Source: Firmicutes bacterium UBA3930
Lineage (GTDB): Bacteria; Bacillota; Clostridia; Caldicoprobacterales; Caldicoprobacteraceae
Reading direction: 5' to 3'
DNA length: 49,969 nucleotides
NCBI GenBank assembly: GCA_002385885.1
Contig: DGEI01000013.1
Coordinates: 209,650-259,618 of the forward strand
Position 1 is the first letter of the stretch, and every line of letters starts with the position of its first letter. Made by a program: the position numbers and the translations under genes. The notes below the pieces were generated by a model. The model searched no databases, was not told where the DNA came from, and saw only the letters and a program-made list of their open reading frames with translations. Shown piece after piece: positions 7,949-16,459 of this stretch.

Positions 7949-9688
7949 TCAGTATTTCTTTCTTGGTACATAATGAGTATGCAAGAGTTCATGAGCTTTA
8001 TGGCTGTTAGGCTGGCCCAGAAACTCATCGTATATCCTCTTGACGGATGGGTTCTCATGAGACTTTCTTATAGGAAGGTTTCTATCCTCCTGATAGATTG
8101 CTGCTGCCCTGGCCAGGCGGGGATCCACATCCATATGTTCCTTTGCCGAAACAATAGGCTGGCCTCCTCCGTTAACGCAGCCGCCGGGGCATCCCATAAC
8201 CTCGATAAAGTGATATTCTTTTTCACCGGATTTAACCTTCTCAAGAAGCGCCTTCGCATTGGCAGTACCATGAGCTACGGCTGCCCGTATCGTAATATCA
8301 CCCAATGCAATCTCCGCTTCCTTTACTCCATCAATTCCTCTTACATCAGCTATTTCAACGTTTTCCAGGGATTTACCCGTAACAATTTCAGCAACGGTTC
8401 TCAGGGCAGCTTCCATAACCCCACCGGTTGCTCCGAATATAACAGCCGCGCCTGTGGAATCACCAAACAGAGGATCAAACTCTTCATCAGGCAAGCGTAC
8501 AAAATCTATTCCAGCTTCCTTTATCATCCTTGCCAGTTCCCTGGTTGTCAATACCACATCCACATCAGGATATCCTGCTGCACTTAGCTCAGGGCGCTGT
8601 GCTTCAAACTTCTTTGCAGTACAGGGCATTATGGATACTACAAATATCTTTGAAGGATCCATATTATTCTTTTCTGCAAAGTATGACTTCAGCAAAGCTC
8701 CCATCATTTCATGGGGAGATTTGCATGTTGACAGATTATCCAAAAACTCAGGATAGTAGTGTTCACAATACTTAATCCAGCCCGGGCTGCAAGAGGTGAT
8801 TAACGGCAGTTTGCCGCCGTTCTCAATCCTGTCAAGAAGCTCAGTTCCTTCTTCCATTATAGTCAAATCAGCAGCAAAGTCGGTATCATACACCTTATCA
8901 AAACCAAGTCTCCTAAGTGCAGCCACCATTTTACCCTTTACTATTGTTCCCATTTCCATGCCAAATTCTTCACCCAGGGCTACGCGTACGGCCGGTGCAG
9001 TCTGAACAAGTACGCAAAGTTCAGGATTATTAAGAGCATCCCATACCTTTTGCGTATCATCCTTTTCCTTCAGAGCGCCGACAGGGCAGGCTAATATACA
9101 CTGTCCACAATTTATGCAGGGAACTTCATTAAGACTCATGTCAAATACCGGTGAAACAATGGTATTAAATCCCCTGTCATTTGCACCAATAACACCTATA
9201 CCCTGTACGTTCCTGCATACCGATACACAGCGGCGGCACAGTATGCATTTGTTGGGATCCCGCACTATAGAAGGCGAAAAATCATCAACTGAATAATTTA
9301 TACTTTCACCTTCGAACCTGATGCTGTCAACACCCAGCTTCTGAGACAGTTCCTGAAGCTCACAGTTCTGATTACGCACACAGGTCAGACAATTTCTGTC
9401 ATGATTAGAAAGAATAAGCTCCAGGTTTACTCTCCTGGCTTCACGGACAGCAGGTGTATTGGTCTTAACTTCCATTCCATCTGAGACCGGATAAACGCAT
9501 GACGCCTGCAGAGCTCTTGCGCCTTTTACTTCAACGAGGCACATTCTGCATGCACCAATCTCGTTTATTCCTTTCAAATAGCACAATGTAGGTATATCTA
9601 TATTGGCAGCTTTGGCAGCTTCCAAAACCGTACTACCCTTTGGAACTTCAACCTGGACACCATCAATAGTGACCTTGACCATTTCCAT
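7949..9688 (-). CDS. hydA: [FeFe]-hydrogenase catalytic subunit of a trimeric NAD/ferredoxin-linked enzyme (HydA/HndD type)
   Basis: The 579-aa protein has an N-terminal [2Fe-2S] domain (Cys at about 36, 47, 50, 64). Next come a His/Cys [4Fe-4S] motif (HDRNCLTCVRNQNC, near 96-109), two ferredoxin motifs (CILCRRCVSVC, CINCGQCILACP), and the H-cluster domain with L1 TSCSPGW (about 298), L2 MPCTAKKFE (about 354) and L3 MGCPGGCVNGGGQP (about 498). It makes or consumes H2 at the H-cluster. With hydB and hydC upstream it should couple NADH and reduced ferredoxin. L1 has Ser where many enzymes have a second Cys. I chose ATG at 9688 after AGAGGAAGTG; a GTG three codons upstream sits too close to the Shine-Dalgarno. 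Confidence 0.95.
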   Translation of the reverse strand: MEMVKVTIDGVQVEVPKGSTVLEAAKAANIDIPTLCYLKGINEIGACRMCLVEVKGARALQASCVYPVSDGMEVKTNTPAVREARRVNLELILSNHDRNCLTCVRNQNCELQELSQKLGVDSIRFEGESINYSVDDFSPSIVRDPNKCILCRRCVSVCRNVQGIGVIGANDRGFNTIVSPVFDMSLNEVPCINCGQCILACPVGALKEKDDTQKVWDALNNPELCVLVQTAPAVRVALGEEFGMEMGTIVKGKMVAALRRLGFDKVYDTDFAADLTIMEEGTELLDRIENGGKLPLITSCSPGWIKYCEHYYPEFLDNLSTCKSPHEMMGALLKSYFAEKNNMDPSKIFVVSIMPCTAKKFEAQRPELSAAGYPDVDVVLTTRELARMIKEAGIDFVRLPDEEFDPLFGDSTGAAVIFGATGGVMEAALRTVAEIVTGKSLENVEIADVRGIDGVKEAEIALGDITIRAAVAHGTANAKALLEKVKSGEKEYHFIEVMGCPGGCVNGGGQPIVSAKEHMDVDPRLARAAAIYQEDRNLPIRKSHENPSVKRIYDEFLGQPNSHKAHELLHTHYVPRKKY

Positions 9689-9719
9689 GTTTCTCACTTC
9701 CTCTCTTTCAATAATGGGT

Positions 9720-11516
9720 TTACTTCTTTATGATAGCATTAAACGGACACTTCTCCATGCATAAACCGCATTTTATACACTTATCGGTATCTATAGTGTA
9801 CGGCTTTCTTCTCTCACCCGATATAGCTTCAACCGGACAATGCTTAGCACACAATCCACAGCCCTTACACAGCTCTGCCACAATAATATAGCGCAGTAAA
9901 GCCTGACAAACACCGGCAGGACAGCGTTTTTCCTTTATATGGGCTTCGTATTCATCTCTGAAATACCGTATAGTACTCAAAACAGGATTTGGTGCCGTTT
10001 GTCCCAATCCGCACAAAGCCGACGCTTTTATATTTTTTGCCAGAAGCTCAAGCTTCTCGATATCTCCTTCTTCACCCTTGCCGCTGACTATCTTATCAAG
10101 TAATTCCAGCATCCTTCTGGTACCGATACGGCAGGGAGGACATTTTCCGCAGGATTCATCTACTGTAAAATCCAGGAAAAACCTTGCAATATCAACCATA
10201 CAATTATCTTCATCCATGACGATTAGTCCGCCCGAACCCATCATAGAGCCTATTTGTGTAAGTGAGTCGTAGTCAATGGGAGTGTCCAGATGTTGGGCAG
10301 GAATACAACCGCCGGACGGGCCACCGGTCTGAGCAGCCTTAAACTCTTTACCTCCCGGGATACCTCCGCCAATTTCATATATTATCTCTCTGAGTGTCGT
10401 ACCCATCGGTACTTCCACCAAACCGGTGTTGTTAATCTTTCCGCCCAGAGCAAATACCTTTGTACCTTTGCTCTTCTCCGTTCCAATAGTTCTGAACCAT
10501 TCCGGCCCGTTCAAAATAATCTGAGGTATATTTGCATAGGTTTCAACATTATTAAGAAGAGTCGGTTTTGAAAAAACACCTTTAACAGCAGGAAATGGCG
10601 GCCTTGGACGGGGTTCTCCCCGGCGTCCTTCAATTGATGCCATTAGCGCAGTCTCTTCCCCGCATACAAAAGCACCCGCTCCCAAACGAAGTTCTATATC
10701 AAAATTAAAGCCGGAATCAAAAATATTCTTACCAAGCAAACCGTATTGCCTGGCCTGAGCTATAGCTATGGTAAGACGTTTAACGGCTATAGGATATTCC
10801 GCACGAACATATATATATCCTTGATCAGCGCCGACAGCATAACCGGCAATGGTCATGGCTTCCAGTACACTGTGGGGATCACCTTCCAGTATACTTCTGT
10901 CCATAAAAGCGCCCGGATCTCCTTCGTCAGCATTACAACACACATACTTTTTATCACCAACCGCATTGCGGGTAAACTCCCATTTTAACCCGGCAGGGAA
11001 ACCGGCTCCGCCTCTTCCTCTGAGGCCTGATTCTTTGATGGTATCAATTACCTGGTCGGGCGTCATCTCAGTCAGTGCTTTACCCAGGGCTTTATATCCA
11101 TCAAATGCAATATATTCATCAATATTCTCCGGGTCTATAACACCGCAATTCCTAAGAGCAAGCCGCATTTGCTTCTTGTAGAATCCCACTTCGTCCAGTG
11201 ATTTTATAGTTTCTTCCTCGGTGATACTATCATGATATAACAACCGGGTTACAATTCTTCCCTTTACCAGGTGTTCTGACACAATTTCCGGTACGTCCCC
11301 GATTTCGACCCGGCTGTAAAAAGCGCCCTCGGGATAAACAATTACAATCGGGCCTACCTCGCACAAACCAAAACATCCGGTTCTGACCACCATGATCTCG
11401 TTTTGTAAACCATGCTTTTGCAATTCATCGTTAAACTTATCAATTATATCTGTTGATCCGGATGAAGTACATCCGGTTCCCCCGCAAACCAAAACATGAG
11501 CACGATAAAATTCCAT
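9720..11516 (-). CDS. hydB: NADH-binding flavoprotein subunit of trimeric hydrogenase (HydB/HndC, NuoF-like)
   Basis: The 598-aa protein begins with a thioredoxin-like [2Fe-2S] domain (CGGTGC near 11-16, then CFGLC near 47). The NuoF core follows, with GLRGRGGAGFPAGLKW for FMN/NADH binding, CNADEGDPGAFMDR, and a [4Fe-4S] site ESCGKCPPCRIGTRR near 455. The C-terminus adds two ferredoxin motifs (CKGCGLCAKHCP, CIKCGLCMEKCP). This fused layout is standard for the flavoprotein of bifurcating hydrogenases. It sits 31 nt upstream of hydA, with GGAGG before the ATG. Cytoplasmic role: electron exchange among NADH, ferredoxin and HydA. Confidence 0.95.
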   Translation of the reverse strand: MEFYRAHVLVCGGTGCTSSGSTDIIDKFNDELQKHGLQNEIMVVRTGCFGLCEVGPIVIVYPEGAFYSRVEIGDVPEIVSEHLVKGRIVTRLLYHDSITEEETIKSLDEVGFYKKQMRLALRNCGVIDPENIDEYIAFDGYKALGKALTEMTPDQVIDTIKESGLRGRGGAGFPAGLKWEFTRNAVGDKKYVCCNADEGDPGAFMDRSILEGDPHSVLEAMTIAGYAVGADQGYIYVRAEYPIAVKRLTIAIAQARQYGLLGKNIFDSGFNFDIELRLGAGAFVCGEETALMASIEGRRGEPRPRPPFPAVKGVFSKPTLLNNVETYANIPQIILNGPEWFRTIGTEKSKGTKVFALGGKINNTGLVEVPMGTTLREIIYEIGGGIPGGKEFKAAQTGGPSGGCIPAQHLDTPIDYDSLTQIGSMMGSGGLIVMDEDNCMVDIARFFLDFTVDESCGKCPPCRIGTRRMLELLDKIVSGKGEEGDIEKLELLAKNIKASALCGLGQTAPNPVLSTIRYFRDEYEAHIKEKRCPAGVCQALLRYIIVAELCKGCGLCAKHCPVEAISGERRKPYTIDTDKCIKCGLCMEKCPFNAIIKK

Positions 11517-11543
11517 GTGATCTACCTCCTCACAAACACATTA

Positions 11544-11912
11544 TTACTTTTCTTCAGCACCTATGGTATATTCTGTAACGGACCTGCCATTTACAATGTG
11601 TTCAGCTATTATTCGCTTTACTTTATCGGGGGTCATCTTAATATATGTTACCTTTTCCTCACCCGGTCTGTAGACTTCGACCATCGGTTCCAAGCGACAT
11701 ACACCAATGCATCCCGTTTGTGTAACGGTTACGTCCTGAATATTTCTCTTTTTTATTTCCTCTAAGAAAGCCAAAAGCACCGGTCTTGCTCCGGCAGCAA
11801 TACCGCAGGTGCCCATTCCCACAACAACTCTTGTTCCTTCTCTGTCTTTTCTGAGATTAACCGATTCTAAAGCTCGTTTTCTGATCTCTTCCAATTCATT
11901 TAGTGATTTCAT
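11544..11912 (-). CDS. [2Fe-2S] thioredoxin-like ferredoxin domain protein (HndB-like)
   Basis: The 122-aa protein has a GMGTCGIAAGA motif near residue 30 and a second cysteine pair CIGVC near 75, the layout of thioredoxin-like [2Fe-2S] proteins. It corresponds to the small extra subunit (HndB) found in many four-gene hydrogenase operons. ATG at 11912 overlaps the TGA of the upstream ATPase as ATGA, and GGAGGTGGG precedes it. A longer frame starting at 11930 lacks a ribosome binding site. It probably carries electrons in the hydrogenase complex. Confidence 0.88.
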   Translation of the reverse strand: MKSLNELEEIRKRALESVNLRKDREGTRVVVGMGTCGIAAGARPVLLAFLEEIKKRNIQDVTVTQTGCIGVCRLEPMVEVYRPGEEKVTYIKMTPDKVKRIIAEHIVNGRSVTEYTIGAEEK

Positions 11913-12463
11913 GTGTTCCCACCTCCACAAATTACATTCAGACCTTCTCTTATATAACAGCCAATCCAGTTAATAATATCGGGATGTTCAATAGGCAAAT
12001 CTTCTATCTTCTGCCGGACATCTCTGGTATCAAACTTAAAGGTGCCCCTGGATGTATTATGCGTATAGACAAAATCAACCATCGGATTACAGGCCACCAG
12101 TGTTGCTATTGTATCATCCATTTTTCCTAATGGCGGACGGTCTATACTGCGATATCCAAATTCTGCCCTTACTTCGGTTCCCACGCCAAGTTGAGAATCA
12201 ACAACCACACTGCCGCCGCAGGCCTTTGCCGCCGCATCAAGGAGAGAAAGTCCTAAACCTACTTTACGGGTAGTCCTTGTGGTATAGAACGGATCGGTAA
12301 CTCTCTCAACTGTTTTGGGATCCATTCCCTTTCCATTATCCCTTATAGTCAAAACTAACTTATCTTTTTCTTCATCCTCTATCACAAATATTTCTATAAC
12401 GGTGGCCGATGCGCTAATAGAATTCTGAGCTATATCCAATATATAAAGGGATAAATCCTCCAT
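11909..12463 (-). CDS. Histidine-kinase-type ATPase domain protein in the hydrogenase operon
   Basis: The 184-aa protein is a stand-alone HATPase_c domain. The N box is near residue 10-20 (DIAQNSISASATVIEI), the G1 box is IRDNGKGMDP near 42, and the G2-like segment is KVGLGLSLLDAAAKACGG near 68. It has no dimerization/phospho-His domain or sensor, so it is not a complete kinase. The C-terminal 80 residues are of unknown type. It lies between hydC (3 nt away) and the HndB-like gene (4-nt overlap), so it is made with the hydrogenase. It may be a protein kinase or anti-sigma-like switch; its target is not visible here. Confidence 0.85.
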   Translation of the reverse strand: MEDLSLYILDIAQNSISASATVIEIFVIEDEEKDKLVLTIRDNGKGMDPKTVERVTDPFYTTRTTRKVGLGLSLLDAAAKACGGSVVVDSQLGVGTEVRAEFGYRSIDRPPLGKMDDTIATLVACNPMVDFVYTHNTSRGTFKFDTRDVRQKIEDLPIEHPDIINWIGCYIREGLNVICGGGNT

Positions 12464-12466
12464 TAT

Positions 12467-12955
12467 TTATTCGTCCTTATACTTTGAAATAATACCCTCA
12501 ATGTCATCAGGGCTCAGTCTGCCGTACACCTGGTCATTTATCATCATAACCGGTGCCAAACCGCAAGCGCCCAAACACCGTGTGGCATCAAGAGTAAATT
12601 TTCCGTCATCCGTCGTATCGCCAACCCCAATGTTCAGAACTTCCTGCAGTTTATCCAATACTTTCTGAGCGCCCTTAACATAACAGGCAGTTCCCATACA
12701 GATCCCAATTGTATACTTTCCTTTTGGTTTTAGTGTGAACTGTGAATAGAAGGTTGCCACTCCATATATGTCAGTTAATGGGATTCCCAATTCTTCTGCA
12801 ATATAATTCTGCACATCCAATGGCAAATAACCATAGATCTCCTGTGCCCTGTGCAGTATGGGCATTAATGCTCCCTCTTGCTCCTTATATTGCGCTATAA
12901 CTTTCTGAAGTTCGGCAAACTTCTGACTATCATTGGCCAAAACTGAAGTTGCCAT
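12467..12955 (-). CDS. hydC: [2Fe-2S] subunit of trimeric hydrogenase (HydC/HndA, NuoE-like)
   Basis: The 162-aa protein is a full-length NuoE-like subunit: an N-terminal helical part (residues 10-75), then a thioredoxin-like domain with four cluster cysteines in CMGTAC (near 85-90) and CLGACG (near 126-131). It passes electrons within the NADH-oxidising module together with HydB. ATG follows GAGGGAG. A promoter-like pair at 13014-13042 lies upstream, so the catalytic genes may also be transcribed apart from the sensory half of the region. Confidence 0.95.
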   Translation of the reverse strand: MATSVLANDSQKFAELQKVIAQYKEQEGALMPILHRAQEIYGYLPLDVQNYIAEELGIPLTDIYGVATFYSQFTLKPKGKYTIGICMGTACYVKGAQKVLDKLQEVLNIGVGDTTDDGKFTLDATRCLGACGLAPVMMINDQVYGRLSPDDIEGIISKYKDE

Positions 12956-13013
12956 AAAAGCTCTCCCTCCTCTATTATCCCTTTACTTATAAAATTTTCT
13001 AGTTCCCGCAACT

Positions 13014-13042
13014 ATTATCTCACATAATAACACCATTTTCAA
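13014..13042 (-). promoter_or_regulatory. Putative internal promoter before hydC
   Basis: Reverse strand TTGAAA (13042-13037), 17-nt spacer and GATAAT (13019-13014), in the 144-nt gap between the PHP gene and hydC. It would give the catalytic hydrogenase genes their own start. Confidence 0.5.
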
Positions 13043-13099
13043 TAGTATCTGTGATTTTTTTAACGAATTTTTGCAAAAAAATAAATCAAAAAAAATCTG

Positions 13100-13804
13100 T
13101 TAGATAACACATGGACATGTCAGCCACTGTATAATAGCAGTTAATGACACATCATCTATGTCTAAAAACATCTCTCTTTCCAATATATCCCCCAGAGTGT
13201 GGGCATCTGATGAAATTATGCGCTGATAATCCTGCATCTTTGATACAATATATTCATTTTTATGAGAATATTCTAACACTCTTATATTGAGAGAAGAAGG
13301 AACAAAACCTAACTGAGAAATGATACTGTAAGAAGGGCGGTCAACATGTGCCGGCACTACAACACCTCCGTTATCAACAGTCAGCTTTACAATCTGTTCC
13401 ACTGACAAATCTATTGACGACAGCAGCATATCCTCCCTTTCTCCAGTGATCCGGTCATATTCATCCATTATGTACTGGTTTCCAAAAATCTCACTGACAT
13501 TCCCGGCCCCATCCATGTATTCTTTTATATAACCATCAAATTTATATAAGGCATCCAGGGAATCGAAATAACACAACAAATGAACGTCCTCCCTGGATTG
13601 TACTTCCATTCCGGGAAGGACAAGAATCCTCTTGCCTGCTGCCTTTACAACGGCTTCAACATTATCACAGCTGTTATGATCGGTAACAGCTATGGCGTCC
13701 AGTCCCTTCAATACGGCCATATTGACTATGTTGTTAGGAGTCATATCATCATCGGCGCATGGTGATAAAGCCGAATGGATATGCAAATCAACTGCAATTT
13801 TCAT
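13100..13804 (-). CDS. PHP-domain phosphoesterase-like protein
   Basis: The 234-aa protein has the metal-binding motifs of the PHP family. These are HIHSALSPC (residues 8-16), TDHNS near 40, an Asp/Glu segment near 65 (PGMEVQ), HLLCYF near 74, PAHVDRP near 152 and SSDAHT near 197. PHP domains are phosphoesterases; the substrate here is unknown. It lies in the hydrogenase region between a DRTGG gene and hydC, a linkage I recall from other clostridia. Start ATG follows GGCGGGG. Confidence 0.88.
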   Translation of the reverse strand: MKIAVDLHIHSALSPCADDDMTPNNIVNMAVLKGLDAIAVTDHNSCDNVEAVVKAAGKRILVLPGMEVQSREDVHLLCYFDSLDALYKFDGYIKEYMDGAGNVSEIFGNQYIMDEYDRITGEREDMLLSSIDLSVEQIVKLTVDNGGVVVPAHVDRPSYSIISQLGFVPSSLNIRVLEYSHKNEYIVSKMQDYQRIISSDAHTLGDILEREMFLDIDDVSLTAIIQWLTCPCVI

Positions 13805-13955
13805 TTACCCCGCCATCCTGTTGTAGATTACAAGCTATTTCTTAAAAGTGAAATTTATTATATATAATATTTCAAAAATGCTTTTTACCAATATAAATAC
13901 CGTTCATCCGGCAGCCTGTATTTTATGAATGAAGGAATTTTACCCGGTACAGCCG

Positions 13956-14303
13956 TCAATCATCCCATGAAACAATACCCATTTTGTACAGCTTTCCGGC
14001 CAACTCAAATGCCGTCATGCCGGAAGAAAGAATAACCACTCCCTCATTTTCTGCCTTATTCAGCACCTCTTCTTCCACCTGAATACCTTCAGGTATTATT
14101 ATACATGCAATTTCAGTAAGTACAGCCACAGCAACTATGTTCATATGGGTTTGTACGGTTATCCATACCCCGCCATTTTTTCCTTTGCTCATCACCCTGC
14201 TCAATAGATCACAGCAATAACCCCAGCGGATTTCCCGCTCCAGAAATCTCTCTCCCGCTAATATATTTAGTGATAGCTCCTCAACAATTTGTCCAATTTT
14301 CAT
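13956..14303 (-). CDS. DRTGG-domain protein (first of two in the region)
   Basis: The 115-aa protein is a single DRTGG-like domain: MKIGQIVEEL at the start, hydrophobic strands around AVAVLTEIACIIIPEG, and a C-terminal EGVVILSSGMTAFELAGKLY. DRTGG domains occur with CBS and kinase domains and are thought to bind ligands. Cysteines 30 and 31 are adjacent. The gene follows the HydS-like gene by 22 nt. It is paralogous to the protein at 16091-16444, which shares the domain plan and the ending TxxExxGKLYxxG. Confidence 0.82.
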   Translation of the reverse strand: MKIGQIVEELSLNILAGERFLEREIRWGYCCDLLSRVMSKGKNGGVWITVQTHMNIVAVAVLTEIACIIIPEGIQVEEEVLNKAENEGVVILSSGMTAFELAGKLYKMGIVSWDD

Positions 14304-14325
14304 TCAGTTCCTTGCCTCCCATCCT

Positions 14326-15645
14326 TCATTCATTATTATTGGTTTTACCTCCGGGAATTTTCTCGGAAATCTCTATCATCTGCTGAGCCAGTTCTTTAAC
14401 TTTTTCCCTTAATTTGAATACACAGTCCATCTCGGATGCATACCCACGGACGATGTCTTCGGCATGGGTTCTGCAGCTGGGAGAACCACATGAACCGCAA
14501 TCCAGGCCGGGCAACCCTTCATATATTCTTTCAATGGCTTCCATCTTCTTCATGGCCAATGTGATATCGTCATCCAATTTCATAACCGGCTTTGGCAATA
14601 TCTCCTTTTCAAAATACCATTGTATTTTCTCTTTTGTATACATTACTTCTTCTGTTGATAAATCTTCACCCTTGGCCTTCTCAGCCAGTTTTCTTATACG
14701 GTTTTTAGCAACAAATCCGTTTTCAAACACCAGCGGTCCGCCAACACACCCGCCGGAACAAGCAAGCCCTTCAAAAAATTCCAGATCGGTCAATTTGTCG
14801 TCTTCAATTTCTTCCAGAACGCGTATTACATTTTGTATTCCGTCAACAGCCAAATAGTTGTCCACACCCAAAGATGAGCTTTCCCCTCCTGAATTGGCCC
14901 ATAGTATTCCATATGGTGATGCTGTTTGCAATAAATCTTCATCATTCTTTAAATTAGCTATCTTATTGTATAACGGCCCGTATATCTCCAGTATTGAAAT
15001 TGCGCCGTCCACCCAGGATCTTTCAATGCCTATGGGATTTCGTATACTGGTCATCTTGGCTGCACAGGGAGTAATAAAAAAAGCCCCAATATCCTCCTCT
15101 TTGACACCTTTTTTCCGGGAAAACTCCTTTTTGGCCAGCCGTGCAGCAATTTCCATGGGGGATTCAATGTTTATAATATTGTCAATCAATTCCGGAAAAC
15201 GCACCTGGATAAGACGGACAATAGCCGGACAAGCCGATGATATAGCCGGTTTTTTCCGTTCCTTATCCTTCATGGCTTCCTTAACAAATGCCGATACATA
15301 ATCGGCGCCTCTGGCTACTTCAAACACATCATCAAAGCCTAATTCCTTCAGGCCAATAAGAATAGCAGTTATATCCGTGTTCTTAAACTGCCCATAAAGT
15401 GTCGGAGCGGGAAGAGCAATCCTATATGGAAACTCGTATATTGAATCCAGCGGATCTGTCAGAGCCACCTTTGCATGATAAGGGCAAACCCTGATACATT
15501 CCCCGCAATCAATGCATCGCTCTCCGATAATTCTTGCCTTTCCGTCTCTTACTCTTATAGCTTCGGTAGGACACCTTTTTATACAATTTGTACATCCCCT
15601 GCACTTTTCTTTATCCAAAGTAACCGAATGATAGTACTTCTCCAA
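14326..15645 (-). CDS. HydS-like sensory [FeFe]-hydrogenase
   Basis: The 439-aa protein starts with two [4Fe-4S] motifs (CRGCTNCIKRCP at 15-26, CIDCGECIRVCP at 44-55). The H-cluster domain follows, with degenerate motifs: L1 SSACPAI near 136, L2 TPCAAKM near 192, L3 ACSGGCVGGPL near 295. A four-Cys cluster domain ends it (Cys 383, 386, 391, 408). The likely cluster ligands remain, but Ala replaces the proton-transfer Cys of the TSCCP motif, as reported for sensory HydS proteins. It has no PAS domain. Start is TTG at 15645 after AAGGTG; no ATG precedes the first cluster motif. It probably senses H2 or redox state. Confidence 0.88.
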   Translation of the reverse strand: MEKYYHSVTLDKEKCRGCTNCIKRCPTEAIRVRDGKARIIGERCIDCGECIRVCPYHAKVALTDPLDSIYEFPYRIALPAPTLYGQFKNTDITAILIGLKELGFDDVFEVARGADYVSAFVKEAMKDKERKKPAISSACPAIVRLIQVRFPELIDNIINIESPMEIAARLAKKEFSRKKGVKEEDIGAFFITPCAAKMTSIRNPIGIERSWVDGAISILEIYGPLYNKIANLKNDEDLLQTASPYGILWANSGGESSSLGVDNYLAVDGIQNVIRVLEEIEDDKLTDLEFFEGLACSGGCVGGPLVFENGFVAKNRIRKLAEKAKGEDLSTEEVMYTKEKIQWYFEKEILPKPVMKLDDDITLAMKKMEAIERIYEGLPGLDCGSCGSPSCRTHAEDIVRGYASEMDCVFKLREKVKELAQQMIEISEKIPGGKTNNNE

Positions 15646-15650
15646 TTACA

Positions 15651-16091
15651 TCACCTTGCTTTTATATCGAAATGGGCTTCCAGCAGGGTCCCTTCACCCA
15701 TTTTTGAATGCACATTCAGTATGTCTGCACAGCGTTTAATATTAGGTAATCCCATACCTGCACCAAATCCCAGTTCCCTGGCCATTTCCGGCGCGGTAGA
15801 ATATCCTTCTTGCATGGCAAGATCAATATCCGGGATCCCGGGACCACGGTCCTCTGCAATCACGGTTATCCTGTCGGGAGTAACCTGTAATGTCAAATTA
15901 CCGCCAACAGAGTGTATCACCATGTTCATTTCAGCCTCATAGGCAGCAACGGTAACCCTCCGTACAATATTAGAATCAACTCCCAGCTGCTTTAATACCT
16001 TCTTGATCTGCCCTGAGGCTTCTCCGGCCAAAGTAAAATTCCCTGCCTCAATAGGGTATTTTTGCTTCATTATCTGGTTTTTATCTGTCAT
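15651..16091 (-). CDS. RsbW-like ATP-binding protein in the hydrogenase operon
   Basis: The 146-aa protein is an anti-sigma-type HATPase_c domain. An N box lies near residue 45-60 (AAYEAEMNMVIHS), a G1 box at EDRGPGIPD near 80, and GFGAGMGLPNIKRCAD near 110. No sigma factor or STAS antagonist gene is adjacent, so a partner-switch role is unproven. The ATG at 16091 overlaps the upstream TGA by one nt and has AGGA seven nt before it. The longer frame from 16142 would overlap the DRTGG gene by 52 nt and has no ribosome binding site. Confidence 0.87.
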   Translation of the reverse strand: MTDKNQIMKQKYPIEAGNFTLAGEASGQIKKVLKQLGVDSNIVRRVTVAAYEAEMNMVIHSVGGNLTLQVTPDRITVIAEDRGPGIPDIDLAMQEGYSTAPEMARELGFGAGMGLPNIKRCADILNVHSKMGEGTLLEAHFDIKAR

Positions 16092-16444
16092 CACGCATTC
16101 CTCACACAGGCGGGCAATCCCAAACTGTATAACTTTCCACACGCTTCGTACATTGTATATTCAGTAGCCAGAATAGCAATGTTCCTTTCCCTGGCCATAT
16201 CAATAATTTCCTGCATCGGGTTCTTGTTTCCTACAAATACAATCGCATTGACATCCAGCATATCTGCAGTTCTGATGGCATGAGCATTGATCAGTCCTGT
16301 AAGCAGCACTGTCTGTTTTTTTACATAGTACATTATATCACTCATCAGATCGGAAGCGCAGACTGATATCACTTCACAGTCCATCATATCTTCTCCTGCC
16401 AACACTTCTGCATTTAATGCAGCCCGTATTTCCTCAAGCTTCAA
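16091..16444 (-). CDS. DRTGG-domain protein (second of two)
   Basis: The 117-aa protein is a single DRTGG-like domain, with AEVLAGEDMMDCEVISVCASDLMSD in the first half and ILATEYTMYEACGKLYSLGLP at the end. The start is TTG at 16444, ten nt after GGAGG. The gene follows the SPOR-domain gene by 15 nt and overlaps the RsbW-like gene by one nt, so it opens the sensory half of the hydrogenase operon. Confidence 0.82.
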   Translation of the reverse strand: MKLEEIRAALNAEVLAGEDMMDCEVISVCASDLMSDIMYYVKKQTVLLTGLINAHAIRTADMLDVNAIVFVGNKNPMQEIIDMARERNIAILATEYTMYEACGKLYSLGLPACVRNA

Positions 16445-16459
16445 AACACTAGCTCCTCC

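Noticed and set aside
7973..8587. 204-codon open frame on the plus strand
   Set aside because: It lies wholly antisense to hydA, whose protein motifs are intact, and has no recognisable domain or ribosome binding site.
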